Shown here piece after piece: positions 1 through 8,592 of a DNA stretch of 64,000 nt. The DNA is from an uncultured Rhodobacterales bacterium (GTDB lineage: Bacteria; Pseudomonadota; Alphaproteobacteria; Rhodobacterales; Rhodobacteraceae): NCBI GenBank assembly GCA_903845215.1, contig CAIMWI010000085.1, positions 1 through 64,000 of the forward strand. The letters are read 5' to 3'. Position numbers and translations under genes: made by a program. The notes below the pieces were generated by a model that did no database searches, was not told the DNA's origin, and was given only the letters and a program-made list of their open reading frames with translations. How positions within the stretch are numbered: the stretch's first letter is position 1; every line of letters begins with the position of its first letter.

Positions 1-228
1 AGCCAGAGCATAAGCCGGAGCACTGTTGTCATTGGCAACTGTGATCTTGGACCGATAACGGTGGTACCTCACCGAGCAAAAGCTGGCCCCTTTGAACGTC
101 CGTCGATCCTATTTCGGCCCCAGAACCTGCAATGAACAGGGTTTTGGTGGAGCCGCCGGGTACCGCCCCCGGGTCCGATCCGTCTATTATGGGTGCGTTT
201 ATCGCCATAGTCTGAATTGCTTCAGGCC
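1..228 (-). ncRNA. ssrA: two-piece (permuted) tmRNA, partial
   Basis: This is the alphaproteobacterial circularly permuted tmRNA that rescues stalled ribosomes with SmpB. Reading the minus strand, the acceptor piece ends in CGGCTCCACCA (CCA end at 145) after a T-arm-like stretch. A spacer of about 23 nt follows, and the coding piece starts GGGGCCG at 121, continuing with the conserved AGGATCGACGG. The 5' GGGGCCG pairs with the 3' CGGCTCC as a 7-bp acceptor stem with one G-U pair. The proteolysis tag then reads A-N-D-N-S-A-P-A-Y-A-L-A up to base 1, so the final residue(s), stop and remaining pseudoknots lie outside the window. No protein-coding reading of this stretch is convincing. The 5' end of the precursor is estimated from the promoter. 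Confidence 0.9.
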
Positions 229-233
229 CCACC

Positions 234-262
234 AACATAGGGCTTGGCACGGCAGGGCGCAA
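234..262 (-). promoter_or_regulatory. putative sigma70 promoter of ssrA
   Basis: On the minus strand TTGCGC (262-257) is followed by a 17-bp spacer and TATGTT (239-234). This places a transcription start near 227, just before the acceptor piece of the tmRNA. Seen by eye only. Confidence 0.5.
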
Positions 263-275
263 GGGCCGCCAAAGC

Positions 276-309
276 AAAACGCCCAAAGCACGCAGGCTTC
301 GGGCGTTTT
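276..309 (-). terminator. rho-independent terminator after the binding-protein gene
   Basis: Perfect 9-bp inverted repeat AAAACGCCC / GGGCGTTTT around a 16-nt loop, 18 nt beyond the stop codon at 328 and ahead of the ssrA promoter. The A/T ends of the stem supply the T-run on both strands. Confidence 0.75.
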
Positions 310-327
310 AAAAGACGTTTGGGGTGA

Positions 328-1389
328 TCAGAAGCCGGCTTTGATATCTTCAAACTCTTTGACCATCCGGTCGCGCAGAGCCGGATCAATCGGGGTTTGC
401 GCCAGAAGGGTCGAGGTCAAAGGATCAACGTCTGCAGCCTTCAAAGCTTCTAGATCAATGCTTTGCATCGACACCGCATTGGTCGAGGCATAGCCCACAT
501 TGTCCAACAAGGGTTTGGCAGCGCCGTGATCCAGCCAAGCGTTGATGAAATCATAGGCCTTGTCTTCTTTACCCGGCCCGTCTTTTAGGTTCACCCAACC
601 GCAAAACCAGCTTGAGGCCCCCTCTTTGGCTTGGCGCTGGAAGCCTACGGGGAAGTTTTCGGCCCGCAGCAGGGCGATGGTGTCGTTCCAAGTCCAAGAT
701 ACCAGCACCTCACCCGAGGCCATCAGCTGGCTGAGCTGTGCAGGGTCGGCCCAATAGGCCAAAACGTTGGGATGTACCGCGCGCATCCAATCTGCGGCTG
801 CTTTGAACTGGTCGTCGGAAACATTGGTCCAATCGCTGACGCCTGTCGCCAAAAGGGCCAAGGCCCATATGTCATCCGCATTGTCGGGCAGCGAAATGCG
901 GCCAGCATATTTTGGATTGGTAAAGACATCCAAACTCGTCACGTCCTCGGCCGGAACCTCGGTCGTGTTATATCCCACGGCCGTATAGGCAAAGTCGGTC
1001 GGAATGAACCAAACGCCCGTGTCATCTTGGAAAATCTTGGAGTTCAAGAAAGCTGGAGAAATCTCACCAAAGTTCGGAATCTTGGCGGTGTCCCAAGGTT
1101 CGATCAACCCGGCATCGCGGTATTTCTGGATCATCTGGCTGCACGGATGTGCGACATCGGCTTTGAAACCGGACGACAGCTTTTGAAACGCCTCGTCGTC
1201 ATCCGCGAAGATCGAAAAGGTGGGCATATCGCCGTGTTGGCTGACGTAAGTCGCCAAAAGATCGGGCAATTGAAAGCTGGACCAGTCAAAGGCGGTCAGG
1301 TCAGGATCGCCAGCCTGCGCCACCGTTCCGCCAAAGCCTAGGGTCAGTGCCAGGGCCGTACCGGTGAAGAACCTTGTGAAGTGTGACAT
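328..1389 (-). CDS. orphan periplasmic solute-binding protein (spermidine/putrescine type)
   Basis: A 353-residue extracellular binding protein of the PotD/PotF-like family 1 class, expected to deliver a small cationic or organic solute to an ABC importer. Residues 1-24 form a Sec signal peptide ending A-Q-A before GDPD. The mature part carries typical motifs (YNTTEVP, a SWTW segment, F-I-N-A-W-L-D near the end). The start at 1389 is chosen because AGGAGA lies just upstream and the signal peptide begins there; an upstream in-frame extension to 1572 has no such support. No permease or ATPase gene adjoins it, so its partner is elsewhere, possibly one of the two Pot-type systems in this window. 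Substrate unknown. Confidence 0.85.
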   Translation of the reverse strand: MSHFTRFFTGTALALTLGFGGTVAQAGDPDLTAFDWSSFQLPDLLATYVSQHGDMPTFSIFADDDEAFQKLSSGFKADVAHPCSQMIQKYRDAGLIEPWDTAKIPNFGEISPAFLNSKIFQDDTGVWFIPTDFAYTAVGYNTTEVPAEDVTSLDVFTNPKYAGRISLPDNADDIWALALLATGVSDWTNVSDDQFKAAADWMRAVHPNVLAYWADPAQLSQLMASGEVLVSWTWNDTIALLRAENFPVGFQRQAKEGASSWFCGWVNLKDGPGKEDKAYDFINAWLDHGAAKPLLDNVGYASTNAVSMQSIDLEALKAADVDPLTSTLLAQTPIDPALRDRMVKEFEDIKAGF

Positions 1390-1704
1390 CGTCTCTCCTA
1401 TCTGATGCGGCGCAATCTCGCTAAAACCGCGCCAAAACATCCCGTTGCTAAGTAAGTTCGGGTAAGAATTTACCCCAAAGCCGCAGGCAAGCAAGGGCCG
1501 ATTGCAACTGGCTGGATTGTTGCCCCCAAATAGGCGTTTGATGCGCAAACCTGCTGTCAGGGCCGCTTGCACGATGGGGGCGTGGTTGTTACGACTTGGG
1601 ATGAGGTCGTCTTTGACGGCCTCTGCCGCGTAAACTGCGCGGCTTGGCTGGAAGACCTGCCACCCCCGCCCTTTGAGGCACCCCTAATGATGGAGCGGCC
1701 AGCC
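1390..1704. other. divergent intergenic region
   Basis: A 315-bp gap between the divergent binding-protein and aminotransferase genes. The aminotransferase frame stays open back to 1567 but lacks a ribosome-binding site and family similarity there. I see no further gene; the promoter and palindrome at 1460-1494 are listed separately. Confidence 0.5.
1460..1494 (-). promoter_or_regulatory. putative promoter with overlapping palindrome
   Basis: On the minus strand TTGCTT (1494-1489), a 16-bp spacer and TAAATT (1472-1467) form a plausible promoter for the orphan binding protein. The perfect inverted repeat GGGTAA-N4-TTACCC (1460-1475) lies over the -10 element and could be a repressor site. Inference from pattern only. 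Confidence 0.35.
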
Positions 1705-2940
1705 ATGTCTGCGCTTGATATGACCTTCGTGCGTGCCCAGTTCCCGGCCTTTCAAAGCCCGGTTCTGTCTGGCCATGCCTTTTTTGAAAATGCCGGTGGA
1801 TCGTTTCCCTGCGTCCAAGTGGTGGACCGGTTGCACCGCTTTTACACCGACCGCAAAGTGCAGCCCTATGCGCCCTATCCGGGTGCCACCGAAGGCGGGG
1901 CCGAGATGGACGAGGCGCGCGCGCGTCTGTCGGCCCTGATGGGCTGTGCGGCAGAGGAACTGTCCTTTGGCCCCTCGACCAGCGCCAATACCTTTGTGCT
2001 GGCCAATGCGGTTCGCATCTGGCTGCGCGGTCAAAAAGCCGCGATTGTCGTGACCAATCAAGACCACGAGGCGAATTCGGGCGTGTGGCGGCGCTTGGCC
2101 CATGAAGGGATCGAGGTGCGCGAATGGCAGATTGAACCTGACACGGGCCATCTGGACCCTGCGGCTTTGGTGCCGTTGCTGGCCGATGGCAAGGTGCGGC
2201 TTTTGTGCTTTCCCCATTGCTCGAATGTCGTGGCCGAGATCAACCCCGTGGCCGAGATTTGCGCCATGGCGCGGGCGGCGGGCGTGCGCACGGTGGTGGA
2301 CGGGGTCAGCTATGCACCGCATGGCTTGCCGGATTTTCCCGCCCTTGGCTGTGATGTCTATCTGTTTTCGGCCTATAAGACCTACGGCCCGCATCAAGGC
2401 CTGATGCTGATCCGGTCGGATTTTGGCGCAGAATTGCCCGCGCAGGGCCATTGGTTCAACGCGGGCAGCCTGTACAAACGCTTTACCCCCGCAGGGCCCG
2501 ACCATGCCCAGATCGCAGCCTGTGCGGGCATGGCCGATTACATCGACGCGGTCTATGCCCATCATTGCGCCGGCCAATCGGCAGACCCCGCCACACGCAA
2601 CCGCGCCGTGCATGATTTGATGCGCGCACAAGAGGTGGCCGTGATCCAACCGCTTCTGGATTTTCTCGGCACGCGCAACGATCTGCGCCTGATCGGCCCG
2701 CGCGCCGCAGAACAACGTGCGCCCACCGTCGCCGTGGCGCTGGACCGTGACGCCGAACCCGTATCAGAGGCGCTGTCTACCCATGGCATCGCGTGTTGGG
2801 CAGGGGATTTTTACGCCGTCCGCCCAATCGAGGCGATGGGGATCGACCGCAATCGCGGTGTGTTGCGCCTGTCGGCGGTACATTACACCAGTGCAGACGA
2901 CGTCTCGCGCTTGATTGCGGCTTTGGAGCGCGTTCTGTAG
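1705..2940 (+). CDS. class V aminotransferase-fold PLP enzyme
   Basis: A 411-residue PLP-dependent enzyme of the NifS/IscS-like class V aminotransferase family, of the subgroup often labelled cysteine desulfurase-like. Visible are the GPSTSAN phosphate-binding region, the V-V-D-G-V segment (PLP-nitrogen Asp near residue 201) and the Schiff-base lysine in SAYKTYGPH (Lys225). I see no clear cysteine-desulfurase active-site Cys loop, so it may act on another amino compound. The start at 1705 has GGAG nine bases upstream; in-frame ATGs at 1687 and 1690 are alternatives. It is divergent from the orphan binding protein and is followed by an intergenic repeat, so it is probably monocistronic. Confidence 0.85.
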   Translation: MSALDMTFVRAQFPAFQSPVLSGHAFFENAGGSFPCVQVVDRLHRFYTDRKVQPYAPYPGATEGGAEMDEARARLSALMGCAAEELSFGPSTSANTFVLANAVRIWLRGQKAAIVVTNQDHEANSGVWRRLAHEGIEVREWQIEPDTGHLDPAALVPLLADGKVRLLCFPHCSNVVAEINPVAEICAMARAAGVRTVVDGVSYAPHGLPDFPALGCDVYLFSAYKTYGPHQGLMLIRSDFGAELPAQGHWFNAGSLYKRFTPAGPDHAQIAACAGMADYIDAVYAHHCAGQSADPATRNRAVHDLMRAQEVAVIQPLLDFLGTRNDLRLIGPRAAEQRAPTVAVALDRDAEPVSEALSTHGIACWAGDFYAVRPIEAMGIDRNRGVLRLSAVHYTSADDVSRLIAALERVL

Positions 2941-2942
2941 GG

Positions 2943-2995
2943 CGGGGGGCCTTCTGCCCCCCGCACCCCCCGAGAGTATTTGTGCCAAGATGAAG
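2943..2995 (+). repeat. intergenic REP-like element, copy 1
   Basis: A GC hairpin CGGGGGGC-N5-GCCCCCCG (2943-2963) is followed by CACCCCCC and a core at 2971-2995 containing GAGTATTTGTGCC and AAGATGAAG. The same arrangement recurs at 16856-16907, with only one base different over the 25-nt core. The hairpin may also terminate the aminotransferase transcript. Confidence 0.75.
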
Positions 2996-3002
2996 GGCAA
3001 AG

Positions 3003-3031
3003 TGATCTGTGCGGGCGCTCGGGGCGTAAGT
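3003..3031 (+). promoter_or_regulatory. putative RpoE (ChrR-type sigma E) promoter
   Basis: TGATC at 3003-3007 and (G)TAAGT at 3026-3031 are separated by 18-19 bp, about 20 bp before the photolyase ribosome-binding site. This resembles the TGATC-N18-TAAGA pattern described for the singlet-oxygen sigma factor RpoE of Rhodobacter sphaeroides, whose regulon includes photolyase and cfa genes. Match judged by eye. Confidence 0.55.
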
Positions 3032-3052
3032 CTTTGACACAGTGGAGATGTT

Positions 3053-4465
3053 ATGGCCAAGCGACCGATCATTATCTGGTTCCGGCGGGATTTTCGGTTG
3101 GCCGATCATCCGGCCTTGCACGAGGCTTTGGCTTTGGGGCACCCGGTTTTGCCCTTGGTGGTGCTGGATCGCGAAACTCAATCCATGGGGCCTGCGGCTT
3201 TGTGGCGCTGGGGTTTGGCGGTTGAGGCCTTTGCGCTGCGCTTACAGTCGATGGGCAGTCGCCTGATCCTGCGGCACGGACCTGCCGCGCAGGTTTTGTC
3301 AGCTTTGCTGGATGAGACGCAGGCCGCGGGCGTGCTGTGGAGCCGCAGTTATGACCCTGACACAATGATGCGCGACGCGTCGGTGAAGGCGATGGTGAAG
3401 GGGCGCGGTTTGTTGGCCGGATCGCGGCCGGGGTTCTTGCTGCATGAACCTGCGGCCGTGATGACGGGGGCGGGCGGTTTTTACCGCGTCTATACGCCCT
3501 TTTGGAACGCGGTACGTGGCCTGCCCGTGGATGCCTGCCTGCCCGCGCCCAAGACCCTGCCCGGGCCAGAGGTTTGGCCCGCAAGTGACGATTTGGCCGC
3601 ATGGGATCTGGGCGCTGCCATGGGGCGGGGGGCGGCGGTGGTGCGCCCGTATCAGCAGGTTGGAGAGCAAGCGGCGCAGGCGCGCCTGGGTGCTTTTATA
3701 TCAGACAAAGTGGCAGCCTATAAACTGCGCCGCGATTTCATGGCCGAAGATGCCAGTTCCGGCCTGTCGGAAAACCTGACATATGGCGAGATCAGCCCGC
3801 GCCAGATTTGGCACGCCGGCCAGCGCGCCATGCACGAGGGGGCGGCGGGGGCCGAGCATTTCCTGAAGGAACTGGTGTGGCGCGAATTCGCTTGGGCCTT
3901 GATGACACATACCCCGCATATCGCCCATACCAACTGGCGGCCCGAATGGGAGGGCTTTGGATGGCGGGCGGATAACTCAGATGCCGAATACTGGCGGCGC
4001 GGCCAGACGGGCGAACCCGTGGTCGATGCCGCGATGCGCCAGATGTTTGTCACCGGCACCATGCACAACCGCGCGCGGATGATTGTGGCGTCCTACCTGA
4101 CCAAGCATTTGCTGACCGATTGGCGGGTGGGCCAAGCGTGGTTCGCCCAATGCCTGACCGATTGGGACCCTGCGGCCAATGCTATGGGCTGGCAATGGGT
4201 CGCCGGATCCGGCCCCGATGCCGCCCCTTATTTTCGCGTGTTCAACCCCGCCACCCAAGCAGAGAATTTCGATCCCGATCAGACCTATCGCCGCCGCTAT
4301 GTTGCAGAACTGTCCGCCACACCGCCCAAAGCGGCGCTGGATTTCTTTGCTGCAGCCCCGATATCCTGGCGCTTGGACACCAACCGGCGCTATCCGCCAC
4401 CCCTGATCAGCCTTCCAGACGGCCGCGCGCGCGCCTTGGCGGCCTATGCGCAACGAAAGGCTTGA
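3053..4465 (+). CDS. phrB: deoxyribodipyrimidine photolyase
   Basis: A 470-residue class I cyclobutane-pyrimidine-dimer photolyase, a cytosolic FAD enzyme that uses light to split UV-induced dimers. The N-terminal Rossmann-like antenna domain opens with WFRRDFRLADHPAL. The helical FAD domain occupies roughly residues 190-470 and includes ELVWREFAW, HNRARMIVASYLTKHLL and the signature GWQWVAGSGPDAAPYFRVFNP region near 379-399. GGAG precedes the ATG. It heads a co-directional cluster with the CFA synthase (51-bp gap) and the Nudix gene (29-bp gap), behind a candidate RpoE promoter, which fits a photo-oxidative stress role. Confidence 0.95.
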   Translation: MAKRPIIIWFRRDFRLADHPALHEALALGHPVLPLVVLDRETQSMGPAALWRWGLAVEAFALRLQSMGSRLILRHGPAAQVLSALLDETQAAGVLWSRSYDPDTMMRDASVKAMVKGRGLLAGSRPGFLLHEPAAVMTGAGGFYRVYTPFWNAVRGLPVDACLPAPKTLPGPEVWPASDDLAAWDLGAAMGRGAAVVRPYQQVGEQAAQARLGAFISDKVAAYKLRRDFMAEDASSGLSENLTYGEISPRQIWHAGQRAMHEGAAGAEHFLKELVWREFAWALMTHTPHIAHTNWRPEWEGFGWRADNSDAEYWRRGQTGEPVVDAAMRQMFVTGTMHNRARMIVASYLTKHLLTDWRVGQAWFAQCLTDWDPAANAMGWQWVAGSGPDAAPYFRVFNPATQAENFDPDQTYRRRYVAELSATPPKAALDFFAAAPISWRLDTNRRYPPPLISLPDGRARALAAYAQRKA

Positions 4466-4516
4466 GTGTCTGGCGATCTTCTGGAAACATACAAAAAAGA
4501 CTTCGACGGGGGAACT

Positions 4517-5734
4517 ATGACGGTGCTAACCTCTACCGCGGGCCAAAAGGGTCTGCCGCGCTATTTTGGCCCTGCCTTCGCGACCATTTCGCAAATGCAG
4601 CGCGGACGTTTGGATTTTCGGCTTCCCGACGGCCGAATCTTCCGCGCCGAGGGAAAAAAGCCTGGGCCCGCCGTGATGGTCGAGGTGCATAACACTGATC
4701 TTTTCGCACGCTTGATCAGGGATGGTGATCTGGGGTTTTGCGATGCTTATCTGGATGGCTGGTGGTCGACCCCGGACTTGATGGGGTTCATGGACCTGAT
4801 CCAAATGGACAATGAAGCCGTCTATGATGGCTTTCCCGGCATGGCGCTGGTGCGCGCCTATGAGCGGTTCCGCTTTTGGTTGCAATCAAATACCAAAAAG
4901 CAGGCGCTGAAAAACATCAGCTATCATTACGATTTGGGCAATGATTTTTACAGCCTTTGGCTGGATGAAAGCATGACCTATTCCTCGGCGCTTTTTGAAA
5001 ACGGGCAGGAAAGCCTCGAAAAGGCGCAAGAGCAGAAATATGCCTCTATGGTCGATAAGATGGGGGTGCAACCCGGCGATCATGTTTTGGAAATTGGCTG
5101 CGGTTGGGGCGGTTTTGCGGAATACGCCGCCTCTCAGCGCGGGTTGAAAGTGACATGTCTGACCATCAGCGCCGAGCAGCACAAATACGCGGTTGACCGC
5201 ATGGCGCGCTTGGGCCTTTCGGACAAGGTTGAGATCAAGCTGCAAGATTACCGTGACGAGACGGGGGTTTACGATGGCATCGCCTCGATTGAGATGTTCG
5301 AGGCTGTGGGCGAAAAGTTCTGGCCGATCTATTTCGATACGGTACTGAACCGTCTGCGCCCGGGCAAGAAGGCCACGTTACAGATCATCACCATTGCCGA
5401 TCACCGTTGGGAGACCTATCGAAAATCGGTGGATTTCATCCAAAAATATATTTTCCCCGGCGGTATGCTGCCCTCGCCCTCGGCTTTGCGCCGCGAGGTG
5501 GAGCGGGCGGGGATGAAGGTCTTGGGATCGGTTGAGTTTGGCAAAAGCTACAGCCAGACCCTGCGCCGCTGGCATAAGACATTTAACGCACGCTGGGCGG
5601 ATGTGGCGAAAATGGGGTTCGATGAACGGTTCCGGCGGATGTGGAACTTTTATCTGACCTCTTGTGCTGGGGCTTTTGAAGGGGCCAATTGTGATGTGAC
5701 GCAGATCACCATCGCGCGGCCAGCGGCGATTTAA
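4517..5734 (+). CDS. cfa: cyclopropane-fatty-acyl-phospholipid synthase
   Basis: A 405-residue SAM-dependent enzyme that adds a methylene bridge to unsaturated acyl chains of membrane phospholipids. The SAM-binding motif VLEIGCGWGGF starts at residue 190, the YHYDLGNDFY motif of the family is present, and the conserved Cys of TSCAGAF is near residue 383. An in-frame GTG at 4466 directly follows the photolyase stop, but the ATG at 4517 has the stronger GGGGGA ribosome-binding site, so it is preferred. With photolyase upstream and a candidate sigma E promoter ahead of both, a role in protecting membranes against singlet oxygen is likely. Confidence 0.95.
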   Translation: MTVLTSTAGQKGLPRYFGPAFATISQMQRGRLDFRLPDGRIFRAEGKKPGPAVMVEVHNTDLFARLIRDGDLGFCDAYLDGWWSTPDLMGFMDLIQMDNEAVYDGFPGMALVRAYERFRFWLQSNTKKQALKNISYHYDLGNDFYSLWLDESMTYSSALFENGQESLEKAQEQKYASMVDKMGVQPGDHVLEIGCGWGGFAEYAASQRGLKVTCLTISAEQHKYAVDRMARLGLSDKVEIKLQDYRDETGVYDGIASIEMFEAVGEKFWPIYFDTVLNRLRPGKKATLQIITIADHRWETYRKSVDFIQKYIFPGGMLPSPSALRREVERAGMKVLGSVEFGKSYSQTLRRWHKTFNARWADVAKMGFDERFRRMWNFYLTSCAGAFEGANCDVTQITIARPAAI

Positions 5735-5763
5735 GGCGGTTTCATCCGCAGGTTGGGGATAGA

Positions 5764-6831
5764 ATGGCGGGCCAAGTGTTTTTAGCGGGGCTTGCGGCAG
5801 AGCACGCCATTTTGCAGGCGATTTTGGGGGATCATATCGCAGAACCGGCGCAAGCTTTGGGGCTGATGCTGGTTGGTGCGGAAGCGGGGCCTTGGCCGAT
5901 TGCCACCCTGCAGCAGGGCGCAGGGGTCGACGGCGTGAGACTTTCCTTGTCGGCAGCGCAGCACAACCGCCTTGATTTTGCCCTGCGTGCCTTGGCGATG
6001 ACACCGGCTTTTCTGCCCGATGGGCAGACTGCGACCTATCTGGGGCAGGGGCGCGGGGCCGTGACAGGCACTTCGGCGGATGTTTTGGGCGTGGTCTTGG
6101 CCTATTTTGAAGATATCTTGGCCTTGGAAGGCCAGGTAGCGCCCGCCCATCTGGCCCGCCGTCTTTCCCCAAGCTTGGTGCGTGCCGCCTCACGGCTGAG
6201 GGCGCGCGCTGTGGCCCCGACGGCCTTGCGGCGCGCCACCGCTGCGGGTGATATTGTGCAACACGCGCGCCGTTTGCCCTATGCCCAGTTCTTTGCCGTG
6301 GAAGAGTATGACCTTGCGTGGCGCAAGTTTGATGGCAACGTCAGCGCGCCAGTCACCCGCGCGGCCTTTGTCTCGGGCGATGCGGTGACGGTGCTGCCCT
6401 ATGACCCCGAACGCGATCTTGTGCTGGTGGTCGAACAAATCCGCGCCGGGCCTATGGCGCGCGGCGATGGGCAATGCTGGCAGATCGAGGCGATTGCAGG
6501 CCGTGTCGATCCGTTTGAGACGCCGCAAGCCGCCGCGCGGCGCGAGGCACTTGAAGAAGCTGGCCTAACCCTTACCGACCTGATCTCTGTCGCGCAATAT
6601 TACCCTAGCCCGGGGGCTAAGACGGAATTTTTGTATTCTTATGTGGCCCTGACCTCTTTGCCCGACGCTTGCGCCGGTGTTTTCGGCTTGGCCGAAGAGG
6701 CCGAGGATATTCGCGGCCACTTGATCAGCTTTGACCAACTGATGGCCCTTGTGGCCAGTGGAGAGGTAGCGAATGCTCCGCTGATCCTGACAGCGCTATG
6801 GCTGCAACGCGAAAGGGCGCGGCTGCGCTGA
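5764..6831 (+). CDS. Nudix hydrolase with N-terminal extension (ADP-ribose pyrophosphatase-like)
   Basis: A 355-residue protein with two parts. Residues 1-150 resemble a gamma-glutamylcyclotransferase-like fold (FLAGLAAEH, with a conserved-looking YFEDIL stretch). Residues 180-355 form a Nudix domain whose box G-x5-E-x7-REALEEAGL spans 246-268 intact, so hydrolysis of a nucleoside diphosphate derivative such as ADP-ribose is expected. Two-domain proteins like this occur in Rhodobacterales and some are annotated as the tellurite-resistance protein TrgB; I recall that link but cannot verify it here. It lies 29 bp after cfa and is probably cotranscribed with the photolyase and CFA genes. Confidence 0.85.
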   Translation: MAGQVFLAGLAAEHAILQAILGDHIAEPAQALGLMLVGAEAGPWPIATLQQGAGVDGVRLSLSAAQHNRLDFALRALAMTPAFLPDGQTATYLGQGRGAVTGTSADVLGVVLAYFEDILALEGQVAPAHLARRLSPSLVRAASRLRARAVAPTALRRATAAGDIVQHARRLPYAQFFAVEEYDLAWRKFDGNVSAPVTRAAFVSGDAVTVLPYDPERDLVLVVEQIRAGPMARGDGQCWQIEAIAGRVDPFETPQAAARREALEEAGLTLTDLISVAQYYPSPGAKTEFLYSYVALTSLPDACAGVFGLAEEAEDIRGHLISFDQLMALVASGEVANAPLILTALWLQRERARLR

Positions 6832-6861
6832 TCGGGCCAGTGCTGCGGGGTTCAAGCCTGC

Positions 6862-6890
6862 GGCGGGGATATTGGGGCACTTAAGAAAGG
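6862..6890 (+). repeat. degenerate REP-like element
   Basis: Between the convergent Nudix and purN genes the sequence CGGGGATATTGGGGCAC followed by AAGAAAGG resembles the core of the intergenic repeats at 2971, 16883 and 58406. Similarity is partial. Confidence 0.35.
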
Positions 6891-6896
6891 CGGGGG

Positions 6897-7487
6897 TTAG
6901 GGTAGGTCTAGGCGGGTGCGGTGACCTTGGGCAAAGCGGCGCAAGACCTGCGGGTAAAGCCGATGCTCTTGCGCCAAGACCCGCGCAGACAAGGTCTCTG
7001 CCGTATCGCCTTGCAACACGGCCACGCGGGCTTGGCCAAGGATCGGGCCTGCGTCCAGTTCGGGTATCACCTCATGCACCGAACACCCTGCTTGCGCATC
7101 CCCCGCCGCCAATGCGCGCTGATGGGTGTGCAGGCCGGTGTATTTGGGCAAAAGCGAGGGGTGGATGTTCAACATGCGCCCCGCAAAGTGACCGATGAAA
7201 TCCGCCGATAAGATGCGCATGAAACCAGCAAGGCAAATTATGTCAGGTTTTGCCGCCAAAATCGGTTCCAAAAGGGCCGCTTCAAACCCCGCGCGGTTAC
7301 CCCCATAGGCGCGATGATCGACGGCGCATGTTGCAATGCCCTGTCTTGCAGCCCAAGCCAAGCCTGCGGCGGCAGGATCGTTCGAGGCAACCAGCACCGG
7401 CCGGCAGGGATGATCGCCCGTCATATCCTCGACCAAAGCCCGCATGTTCGAGCCACCCCCCGAAATCAGGATGGCCACGCGGATCAC
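6897..7487 (-). CDS. purN: phosphoribosylglycinamide formyltransferase
   Basis: A 196-residue GAR transformylase that moves a formyl group from 10-formyl-tetrahydrofolate to GAR, the third step of purine synthesis. The N-terminal phosphate-binding loop [10 protein letters not shown] and the catalytic residues Asn107, His109 (in NIHPSLLP) and Asp145 are present. Its ATG overlaps the purM stop by four bases (ATGA), the usual coupled purMN arrangement. Confidence 0.96.
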   Translation of the reverse strand: MIRVAILISGGGSNMRALVEDMTGDHPCRPVLVASNDPAAAGLAWAARQGIATCAVDHRAYGGNRAGFEAALLEPILAAKPDIICLAGFMRILSADFIGHFAGRMLNIHPSLLPKYTGLHTHQRALAAGDAQAGCSVHEVIPELDAGPILGQARVAVLQGDTAETLSARVLAQEHRLYPQVLRRFAQGHRTRLDLP

Positions 7488-8530
7488 AAGAGTTTGCCTT
7501 GGTAGATCACGCCTTCCCCTGCCACGATCTGGCCCAAAGGGATCACGGTTTCGCCCAAATCGGCCAAAAGCGCACTGATCGCTTCTGCCCGAGCCGATTC
7601 AACCACCAAAATCATCCCGATGCCACAGTTAAAGGTCTTCAACAGCTCGTCCTCGGCCATATGGGCGGTGGTGGCCAGCCAGCGAAAGACGGGCGGCAGG
7701 GTCCAAGCCCCAAGGTCGATCTGGCAGGCAAGGCCCTTGGGCAGAACGCGGGGTGGGTTCTCGGTCAACCCGCCCCCCGTGATATGGGCCAGCCCATGCA
7801 CCCCGCCAGCCCTGATCGCCGCCAGCGCTTGTTTCACATAAAGCCGCGTTGGCGTTAGCAATGCGCCGCCCAAGGTGCCATCGCCAAAGGGGCAGGGGGA
7901 TTCCCAAGCCAGACCCGATAAATCCACCACCTTGCGCACAAAGGAATAGCCGTTGGAATGCACCCCGTCTGACGCCAGACCCAACAGCACATCGCCCTCA
8001 GCCACCCCACGCGGCAGATCAAAGCCGCGCTCCATCGCCCCCACGGCAAAGCCGGCCAGATCAAAGTCGCCGCCGTGGTACATCCCGGGCATCTCCGCCG
8101 TCTCGCCGCCGACCAGCGCGCAGCCCGATCGTTCGCAGCCCAATGCGATGCCCTCGATGATCGAGGTGGCTTGATCCACCTCTAGCTTGCCCGTGGCAAA
8201 GTAATCCAAAAACAACAGCGGCTCTGCCCCTTGGCAGACCAGATCGTTGACACACATGGCCACAAGGTCGATGCCGATGGTCGATACATTGCCCGTATCA
8301 ATCGCAATGCGCAGCTTGGTGCCGACGCCATCAGTGGCCGCAACCAAAATAGGGTCATTGTAGCCCGCGGCCTTAAGATCGAACAAAGCCCCAAACCCGC
8401 CCAAGCCCCCCATGCTGCCTGCACGTTGCGTGCGTTTGGCTGCGGGTTTGATGCGGTCAACCAAGGCATTGCCCGCGTCAATATCCACGCCCGTGTCCGC
8501 ATAGGTCAAGCCGTTGTGCCCAGATGCCAT
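7484..8530 (-). CDS. purM: phosphoribosylformylglycinamidine cyclo-ligase
   Basis: A 348-residue AIR synthetase, which cyclises FGAM to AIR using ATP. Family motifs visible are the early [38 protein letters not shown] and [13 protein letters not shown]. The start at 8530 is chosen for the strong GGGGGA site just upstream and the family-typical N-terminus; the frame stays open further back to 8662 without support. It is coupled to purN by a 4-bp overlap. Its promoter region is shared with the divergent tRNA at 8648. Confidence 0.96.
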   Translation of the reverse strand: MASGHNGLTYADTGVDIDAGNALVDRIKPAAKRTQRAGSMGGLGGFGALFDLKAAGYNDPILVAATDGVGTKLRIAIDTGNVSTIGIDLVAMCVNDLVCQGAEPLLFLDYFATGKLEVDQATSIIEGIALGCERSGCALVGGETAEMPGMYHGGDFDLAGFAVGAMERGFDLPRGVAEGDVLLGLASDGVHSNGYSFVRKVVDLSGLAWESPCPFGDGTLGGALLTPTRLYVKQALAAIRAGGVHGLAHITGGGLTENPPRVLPKGLACQIDLGAWTLPPVFRWLATTAHMAEDELLKTFNCGIGMILVVESARAEAISALLADLGETVIPLGQIVAGEGVIYQGKLL

Positions 8531-8592
8531 TTTATCCCCCGAGGTTCGGATTTGCCGCCCGCTTAAAGCATCCCGTCCCCCCCCGCAACTGC

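Noticed and set aside
29-286. 85-residue open frame on the minus strand and a 133-residue frame on the plus strand at 92-493
   Set aside because: Both overlap the tmRNA, its promoter and the terminator; neither has family similarity, and the RNA structure explains the sequence better.
1684-2715. 343-residue open frame opposite the aminotransferase
   Set aside because: Antisense shadow of a well-supported gene in high-GC DNA; composition is Arg/His-rich with no motif.
5378-6193. 271-residue open frame opposite CFA synthase and the Nudix gene
   Set aside because: Proline/arginine-rich antisense shadow spanning two real genes.
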